From assembly GCA_903632075.3 (NCBI GenBank), contig CAHIKZ030002090.1, forward strand, positions 2,647,501 through 2,711,500: a stretch of 64,000 nt of DNA. The letters run 5' to 3'. Below, piece after piece: positions 57,801-64,000 of this stretch. This DNA is from Acanthosepion pharaonis. Lineage: Eukaryota; Mollusca; Cephalopoda; Sepiida; Sepiidae. A program made the position numbers and the translations under genes. Position 1 is the stretch's first letter; every line of letters begins with the position of its first letter. The notes under the pieces are model-generated. The model was not told the origin of the DNA, did not search any database, and saw only the letters and a program-made list of their open reading frames with translations.

Positions 57801-60800
57801 TCCTTTCTCTTCAATTTCTCCTTTTCTTCCTCCTTTTCTCTTCCATTTCTCCTTTTCTTCCTCCTTTTTCTCCCATTTTCTTTTCTTCCTCCTTTCTTCT
57901 CCATTTTCCTTTTTTTCCTTTTTCCCATTCTTTTTTTCCTCCTTTTCTTCTCCTTTTTTCCTTTCATTTCTCCTTTTCTTTCCTCCTTTTCTTCCTTTTT
58001 TCTCCTTTTTTCTTCCTTTTCTTCTTTTCTCCTTTCCTCTTTTCCATTTCTCTTTTTTTCTTTCATTTCTCCTTTTCTTCTCCTTTCCTCCCTTTTTCCT
58101 TTCTCTTCTTTTTTCTCATTCTTTTCTTCCTTTTTTTTTTCATTTCTCCTTTTCTTTCCTTTTCTTTCATTTCTCCTTTTTTCCCCTCCTTTTCCATTTC
58201 TCCTTTTCTTCCTCCTTTCTTCCATTTTTCCTTTTCTTCCCTTTCTTTCATTTCTCCCTTTTCTTTTCCTCCTTTTCTTTTTCTTTTTTTCTCTTTTTTT
58301 TCTTCCTCCTTTTCTTCATTTCTTTTTCTTTCTCCTTTTCTTCCTCTTTTTTTTCTTTCCCTTTTCTTTTTCTTTCCTTTTCTTCCTCCTTTCTCTTCCA
58401 TTTCTTTTTTTTTCCTCCTTTTCTTCTTTTCTCCTTTTCTTCCTCCTTTCTCCATTTTTTTTCTTCTCTTTTCTTTCCTTTCTTTTCTTTTCTTCCTTTT
58501 CTTCTTTTTCCCCTCCCTTTCTCTTCCATTTCTCCTTTTTTCCTTTTCTTCATTTCTCCTTTTCTTCCTCCTTTTTTCTTTTCCTTTTCTCCTTTCTTTT
58601 CCTCCATTTTCTTCCTTCCCATTTCTTTTTTTTCTTTTCTCTTCCATTTTCTTTTCTTCCCCTTTTCTTCTTTTCTTTCCTTTTTCTCCTTTTCTTTCCT
58701 TTTTCTTTTCTCCTTTTTTCTCCTTTTCTTCCTTTTCTCCTTTTTCTTCCCTTTTCCTTTTTTCCCCTTTTTTCTTTCCTGTTTTTTTTCCTTCCTTTCC
58801 TCCTTTTCTTTCTTTTTTCTCCTTTTTCTCCTTTTTTCTTCCTCCTTTCTTTTCCATTTCTCCTTTTCTTCCTCCTTTCTCTTCCATTTCTCCTTTTCTT
58901 CCTCCTTTCTCTTCAATTTCTCCTTTTCTTCCTCCTTTCTCTTCCATTTCTCCTTTTCTTCCTCCTTTCTTCTCCATTTCTCCTTTTCTTCCTTTCTCTT
59001 CCTTCTCCTTTCTTTCTCTTCATTTCTCCTTTTCTTCCTCCTTTCTTTTCCATTTCTCCTTTTCTTCCTCCTTTCTCTTCCATTTCTCCTTTTCTTCCTC
59101 CTTTCTTCTCCATTTCTCCTTTTCTTCCTCCTTTCTTCTCCATTTCTCCTTTTCTTCCTCCTTTCTCTTCCATTTCTCCTTTTCTTCCTCCTTTCTCTTC
59201 AATTTCTCCTTTTCTTCCTCCTTTCTCTTCCATTTCTCCTTTTCTTCCTCCTTTCTCTTCCATTTCTCCTTTTCTTTCCTAATTTTCTTCTTCCATTTCT
59301 CCTTTTCTTCCTCCTTTCTCTTCCATTTCTCCTTTCTTCTCCTTTCCATTTTCCTTTCTTTTCCATTTTCTCCTTTTCTTCTCCATTTCTCCTTTTCTTC
59401 CTCCTTTCTCTTCATTTCTCCTTTTTTCTCCTTTTCTTCCTCCTTTTTCTTTCTTTCTTCTTTTCTCCTTTTTCTTCCTCCTTTTTCTTCTCCATTTCTC
59501 CTTTTCTTCCTCCTTTTTTCTTCTCCCATTTCTCCTTTTTCTTCCTCCTTTCTTCTTCCTTTTTTTTCTCCTTTTTCTTCCATTTCTCCTTTTCTTCCTC
59601 TTCATTTCTCCTTTTCTTCAATTTCCTTTCTCTTCCATTTCTCCTTTTCTTCCTCCTTTCTCTTCCATTTTTCTTCCTCCTTTTCTTCCTCCTTTCTTTC
59701 ATTTCTCTTTTCTTCCTCTTTCTTCTTTTCTCCTTTTCTTCCTTTCTCCTTTCTTTCTTTCTCCTTCTTTCTCCATTTCTCCTTTTCTTCTTCCTTTTCT
59801 CCTTTTCTTCCTCCTTTCCTTTTTTCTTCTCCTTTTCTCTCTTTTCTTCCTCCTTTCTCTTTTTTTCTCCTTTTCTTCCTCCTTTTCTCCATTTCTCCTT
59901 TTTTTCTCCTTTTTTTCTTAAATTTCTTCCTCCTTTTCTCTTCCATTTCTCCCTTTCTTTCTCCCCTTTTCTTCCTCCTTTTTTCATTTTCTTTTCTTCT
60001 CCTTTCTTCTCCATTTCTCCTTTTCTTCCTCCTTTCTCTTCCATTTCTCCTTTTCTTCCTCCTTTTCTCTCCCATTTCTCCTTTTTCTTCCTTTTCTCTT
60101 CCATTTCTCTTCCATTTCCCTTTCTTTTCATTCCTCCTTTTCTTCCTTTTTCTTTCTCCTTTTCTTCCTCCTTTCTCTTCCATTTCTCCTTTTCTTCCTC
60201 CTTTCTCTTCAATTTCTCCTTTTCTTCCTCCTTTCTCTTCCATTTCTCCTTTTCTTCCTCCTTTCTTCTCCATTTCTCCTTTTCTTCCTCCTTTCTCTTC
60301 CATTTCTCCTTTTCTTCCTCCTTTCTCTTCCATTTCTCCTTTTCTTCCTCCTTTCTTCTTCCATTTCTCCTTTTCTTCCTCCTTTCTTCTCCATTTCTCC
60401 TTTTCTTCCTCCTTTCTCTTCCATTTTTCCTTTTCTTCCTCCTTTCTTCCATTTCTTCCTTTTCTTCCTCCTTTCTCTTCCATTTCTCCTTTTCTTCCTC
60501 CTTTCTCTTCCATTTCTCCTTTTCTTCCTCCTTTCTCTTCCATTTCTCCTTTTCTTCCTCCTTTCTCTTCAATTTCTCCTTTTCTTCCATTTTCCTTTTC
60601 TTCCCTTTTTTCTCTTCCCTTTTCTTCTTCCTTTCTCCTTTCTTCTCCTCTCATTTTCTTTTCTTCTTCCTTTCTCTTCAATTTCTCCTTTTCTTCCTCC
60701 TTTCTCCTTTTTTTCTTTCTTTTTCATTTTCCTTTCCTCCTTTTTCTTTCTTCTTTTCTTTTCCTTTTTCTTCCTTTTTTTTCCTTCCTCCTCCTTCTTT

Positions 60801-61965
60801 CAAAATTTTCTCCTTTTTCTTGAACTTTTCCTTTCTTCTCCTTTTCTTCCATTTCCTTTTCTTCCTCCTTTCTCTTCCTTTTCTCCTTTCTTTCCTTTCT
60901 CCTTTCTCTTCCTTTTTCTCCTTTTCTTCCTCCTTTCTTTCCATTTTCCTTTTCTTCCTCCTTTCTCTTCCATTTCTCCTTTTCATTTTCCTTCCATTTC
61001 TCCTTTTCTTTCTTTCTTCCATTTCTCCTTTTCTTCCTCCTTTCTCTTCCTTTTTTTTCCTTCTTTTTTTCTTCTTTTCTTTCTTTCTCCATTTCTCCTT
61101 TTCTTCCTCCTTTCTCTTCCATTTCTCCTTTTCTTCCTCCTTTCTCTTCCATTTCTCCTTTTCTTCCTCCTTTCTCTTCCATTTCTCCTTTTCTTCCTCC
61201 TTTCTTTCTTTCCTTTCTTCTCTCCTTTTCTTCCTCCTTTCTTCTTCCATATTTTTTTCCTTTTCTTTCCTTTCTCTTCCATTTTTCCTTTTCTTCCTCC
61301 TTTCTCTTCCATTTCTCCTTTCTTCCTCCTTTCTCTTCCATTTCTCCTTTTCTTCCTCCTTTCTTCTCCATTTCTCCTTTTCTTCCTCCTTTCTTCTCCA
61401 TTTCTCCTTTTCTTCCTCCTTTCTCTTCCATTTCTCCTTTTCTTCCTCCTTTCTCTTCCATTTCTCCTTTTCTTCCTCCTTTCTCTTCCATTTCTCTTTT
61501 TCTTCCTCCTTTCTCTTCCATTTCTCCTTTTCTTCCTCCTTTCTCTTCCATTTTCTTCCTCCTTTCTCTTCCATTTCTCCTTTTCTTCCTCCTTTCTCTT
61601 CAATTTCTCCTTTTCTTCCTCCTTTCTCTTCCATTTCTCCTTTTCTTTTTCCTCCTTTTTCTTCCTTTTTCTCCATTTTTCTTTTTTCCTCTTTTCTTTC
61701 ATTTTTCCTTTTCTTCCTTTTTCCTTTTCTTCCTCCTTTTCTTCCATTTTTCTTTTTCCTTTTTCATTTCCTTTTCTTCCTCCTTTCTTCTCCATTTCTC
61801 CTTTTCTTCCTCCTTTCTCTTCCATTTCTCCTTTTCTTCCTCCTTTCTCTTCCATTTCTCCTTTTCTTCCTCCTTTCTTCTCCATTTCTCCTTTTCTTCC
61901 TCCTTTCTCTTTTTTTTTCCTTCTTCTTCCTCCTTTCTCTTTTCTTTTCTCTTTCTCTAGGTTTT
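48870..61965 (+). repeat. 13.1-kb polypyrimidine minisatellite, 30-bp unit (about 430 units)
   Basis: Consensus TCTCCTTTTCTTCCTCCTTT plus CTCTTCCATT, with a single purine (A) per unit on this strand. Main variants are CTTCTCCATT and CTCTTCAATT in the last ten bases. Blocks of nearly perfect units (for example 58845-59275, 60165-60590, 61090-61200, 61310-61650, 61785-61905) alternate with stretches where the period is blurred by many T- or C-run length changes. Because stops need purines, frames stay open for thousands of codons (about 2,890 from 53311) and read as SPFLPPFSSI- or GGRKGEMEEK-like 10-residue repeats. This is satellite DNA. It can form triplex (H-DNA) in principle. Part of the irregularity may be sequencing or assembly error in a hard region. 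Confidence 0.97.
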
Positions 61966-62150
61966 TTTTTTATTTTTCTTTTTTTATTTTAGTTTTACCT
62001 TTTCGTTTTTCTTTTTTACTTTTTCTCATATTCCCTTTTCTATTTTTATTTTTGCTTTTTATATGTTTATTTCTCCTTTTTAATTTCTTTTTTTCTTTCT
62101 TTTTTTTTTTCTTTGTCTCTTTGTCCTTCTGTTTTTTTTTTCTTCACCAC
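61966..62150 (+). repeat. T-rich right edge of the array
   Basis: Poly-T with C and A, TTTTTATTTTAG-like, without the 30-bp period, ending in CACCACCCCAG at about 62152. Confidence 0.85.
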
Positions 62151-62209
62151 CCCAGAAATAATTTCTGATGACAGATGGAGTAATAGTAATTCTTGTCATT
62201 TGCTCTCCT

Positions 62210-62400
62210 AAGGGAGACACAGTGGAGTAAGGGATAGCGGCTCGGACTGAAAAACGGAGACCCGAGTTCGAATTCCTGTCTAGTTCTTTACATTCACTTT
62301 TGTGCTAATACGCAGCTAGGAGGTAACTAGCAGGACAGACTGGGTACTATAGCTTCGGGTGGCAACCAGTTTAGAACGAGGAAAACTTTGAATTAAAATT
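62210..62400 (+). mobile_element. SINE family 2 copy with head
   Basis: A-box region ACACAGTGGAGTAAGGGATA near 62217, B-box GAGTTCGAATTCC near 62264, core GGACAGACTGGGTACTATAG near 62333 and GGGTGGCAACCAG near 62358. The order is the same as 23510-23800. Confidence 0.82.
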
Positions 62401-62572
62401 AGCTTCGTTAGGCTGTCTTTTCCAGAAAAAAACCACAACAGCTGCATGCGGTGCACCTAACCTAGCAGTCTAGTGGGTTACCGGACACGTGATCGTGAGT
62501 ATGCTTCCTCGAATTCGTCATTGCCTCAATTGCTTTAAAATGAAATACTAAATTCCTCTTTCTCTCTAACAG
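62401..62572. other. No recognisable gene
   Basis: Contains CTAGTGGGTTACCGGACACG near 62472, which might be another tRNA-like A-box region; no B box seen. Confidence 0.4.
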
Positions 62573-62923
62573 ATACTCACACTATTTTTAATGCTTTCTA
62601 TGATTACTTTAATTTTGGTACAAAGACAAATACCAACGAATAGAAGCGCAGAAAAAGATTTATGCGAAACTTCACGAGTGCTTTCCTTTCTTCCTTCCTT
62701 GACAATCAAACACCTGATTAATTTAGAAGCTAAAATACTGAAAGATATAGTCCCTATAGAAAATAGGCATGTCTCCCCACGTCAACATGCACTTGATAAG
62801 ATTGATATTATCTCCTTGTTTACTGCAAAGATAATACATATTCTGTTAAGGCGGGGGAGTAGGAAAATTTACCAGAACGCCAATTGTCACTATTTGAGCC
62901 TTATCCTAACGATGACTTGTTAA
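62573..62923 (+). CDS. Weak terminal-exon candidate
   Basis: Directly after an excellent acceptor (CCTCTTTCTCTCTAACAG, ending 62572), 116 codons are open to a TAA at 62921-62923. The peptide begins hydrophobic (LFLMLSMITLILVQ), then has mixed composition: RSAEKDLCETSRVLSFLPSL, INLEAKILKDIVPIENRHVS and HALDKIDIISLFTAKIIHIL. No family recognised, no poly(A) signal close downstream, and no upstream exon found. Could be chance or part of a transposon. Confidence 0.2.
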   Translation: MLTLFLMLSMITLILVQRQIPTNRSAEKDLCETSRVLSFLPSLTIKHLINLEAKILKDIVPIENRHVSPRQHALDKIDIISLFTAKIIHILLRRGSRKIYQNANCHYLSLILTMTC

Positions 62924-63429
62924 GTCTATTACATGTAAGATGGATAAAATATATACATATATAAATTTATACTTAATATTCCATTGATCTAGTGCCAGAA
63001 CTAGTCTAATCTTGCTAAATCGCTCTTCAAGATTTTCTGTTGAACTTCTTCTTGATATGATAATTCCAATTGTTCTCGGGAAATATAGGTTGGTTTTCCC
63101 CAAGATTCGAAGAAGGATGATCTTCATGGAAATTCTTCGAACCTTGTAAACTGGTGCTAGGGAATCAGAAACAAAGAACTTTACCAAATAACAGAAACTA
63201 CATCGCTTGAAGATTATCAACAATAACAAGTAAAATTTATATAACAGGTAATTCGAAGAGAAAATAATCAAGATGTTGATATTCCACACAACTTAAAACA
63301 AAAGATTAGGAAGGAAACCATTATCAATACTGGAAAGGGCAATAACAGCAATTGGACTTAAGAAATATATTTTCCTGAAAATTTTTTTACGGGAAGATTT
63401 TATAAATTCCAACTGACACTGGAATTGAC
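62924..63429. other. No recognised gene
   Basis: The minus-strand frame 62906-63289 (127 codons) is hydrophobic and unassigned. Imperfect hairpins around TTCGAAGAAGG/CTTCGAA occur near 63107-63152. Confidence 0.4.
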
Positions 63430-63480
63430 AGGATGGTCAATGAATGCCGAATGTTTCCTTATAAGGAAACGGCTAATAAA
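63430..63480 (-). mobile_element. Repeat module with perfect GTTTCCTTATAAGGAAAC palindrome
   Basis: 18-bp perfect palindrome at 63453-63470, flanked on the minus strand by TTAGCC and ATTCGGCATTCATTGACC. Related modules occur at 23092 and 24487 on the + strand, with the palindrome degraded. Confidence 0.65.
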
Positions 63481-63686
63481 ACCATTATGATTTTCATTGT
63501 ATTTTCTATGGTTTTGAATCTATTGTTGTCTTTTACTTGTTGCTATGTCTGATGAGCTCAATATTCTGAGCTATTTAACTGGGGAAGGTAGTCAATAAAA
63601 AATAATTACATGATTTTTCCCAAACTGAAAATTGAAATCTGCCTGATGATTCTATTTTATGACCTAATAATATTTTTTATTAATGC
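63481..63686. other. No recognisable gene
   Basis: Unassigned AT-rich DNA. Confidence 0.5.
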
Positions 63687-64000
63687 GGCACGGTAGAGTT
63701 CAAAGAGGCAGGGTAGAGTTCAAAGAGGCAGGGTAGAGTTCAAAGAGGCAGGGTAGAGTTCGAATTCCAGTCTAGTTCATTATGTTCACTTACCTTGCTC
63801 ATACCTTTCGGAAAGATATGAATTCAACTCTTCTACTTTCGCCCCAAAAGATATGGATGAATAATAGAAGAGACTATAGCCTTGGCTTGCAACCGGTCTA
63901 GGAGAAAGAAAACTCAAAATTCAAAATTTTATTTAGCCCTGGTGAAGCACAGAAAGGGCGGCTAAGGAAAAGATCGTTCGCATTGACTCAATGTCCCGAC
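63687..64000 (+). mobile_element. SINE family 2 copy with amplified B-box segment, cut by window edge
   Basis: Four units of GGCAGGGTAGAGTTCAAAGA (63687-63763, 20-bp period); the last unit changes into the B box GAGTTCGAATTCCAGTCTAG. The core (ATAGCCTTGGCTTGCAACCG, GTCTAGGAGAAAG) and tail (GCATTGACTCAATGTCCCGA) follow, so the copy is nearly complete. Confidence 0.83.

Noticed and set aside
53311..61992. Open frame of about 2,890 codons (and several overlapping ones of 300-2,150 codons on both strands) as giant genes
   Set aside because: The DNA is almost pure C/T on one strand. Stops need A or G on + and T on -, so absence of stops is automatic. The peptides are 10-residue periodic F/S/P/L or K/E/R/G strings, and neighbouring frames are equally open.

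Overview
The window looks like intronic or intergenic DNA from an animal genome, most probably a cephalopod mollusc of the octopus type. This rests on AT-rich base composition, very many (TA)n/(TC)n/(CA)n microsatellites, several tRNA-derived SINE families, decayed LINEs and mariner-type transposons of kinds I associate with octopus genomes. I could not check the species. No operon structure, rRNA, functional tRNA gene or CRISPR array is visible. No complete cellular protein-coding gene is recognisable; at best there are two or three splice-flanked exon candidates (33441-33739, and weaker ones at 62573-62923 and 9526-9619).

Layout. 1-3.1 kb: two fragments of one LINE reverse transcriptase and an internally deleted mariner carrying a nested SINE with target-site duplication. 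4.7-9.1 kb: T-rich and short-period minisatellites, including a 25-bp array open in all three forward frames, mixed with SINE copies. 10-13.4 kb: LINE 3' ends, an LTR-like piece with TATA box and poly(A) signal, and a second mariner with the same internal deletion. 13.5-23 kb: microsatellites, tRNA-headed SINEs, another LTR candidate and a purine/pyrimidine switch. 24.5-28.1 kb: a decayed LINE with recognisable RT motifs, a GC-rich 235-bp tandem duplication inside a probable LTR, and the best-preserved LINE family A tail. 30-35 kb: two non-autonomous Helitrons in opposite orientation, more LINE debris and the best exon candidate. 37-46.5 kb: SINEs, a third deleted mariner, two long palindromes, a fold-back SINE with a perfect 45-bp inverted repeat, and a MITE. 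46.8-62.1 kb: pyrimidine-rich DNA dominated by a 13-kb, 30-bp minisatellite. 62.2-64 kb: SINEs and a small exon candidate.

The large pyrimidine block yields open frames of hundreds to thousands of codons on both strands. They are a composition artefact: every stop codon needs a purine on the + strand and a T on the - strand, so an almost pure C/T (or G/A) tract cannot contain stops.

The most interesting points are: (1) the 13-kb minisatellite appears to be an expansion of a unit that is present as one 22-nt match at the collinear position in a neighbouring duplicate; (2) a recurrent hammerhead-like hairpin architecture (TGANGA, one unpaired base, stem-loop, GAAA) occurs in several unrelated repeats; (3) two mariner copies share one deletion junction; (4) a SINE insertion carries its own inverted tail inside one target-site duplication.
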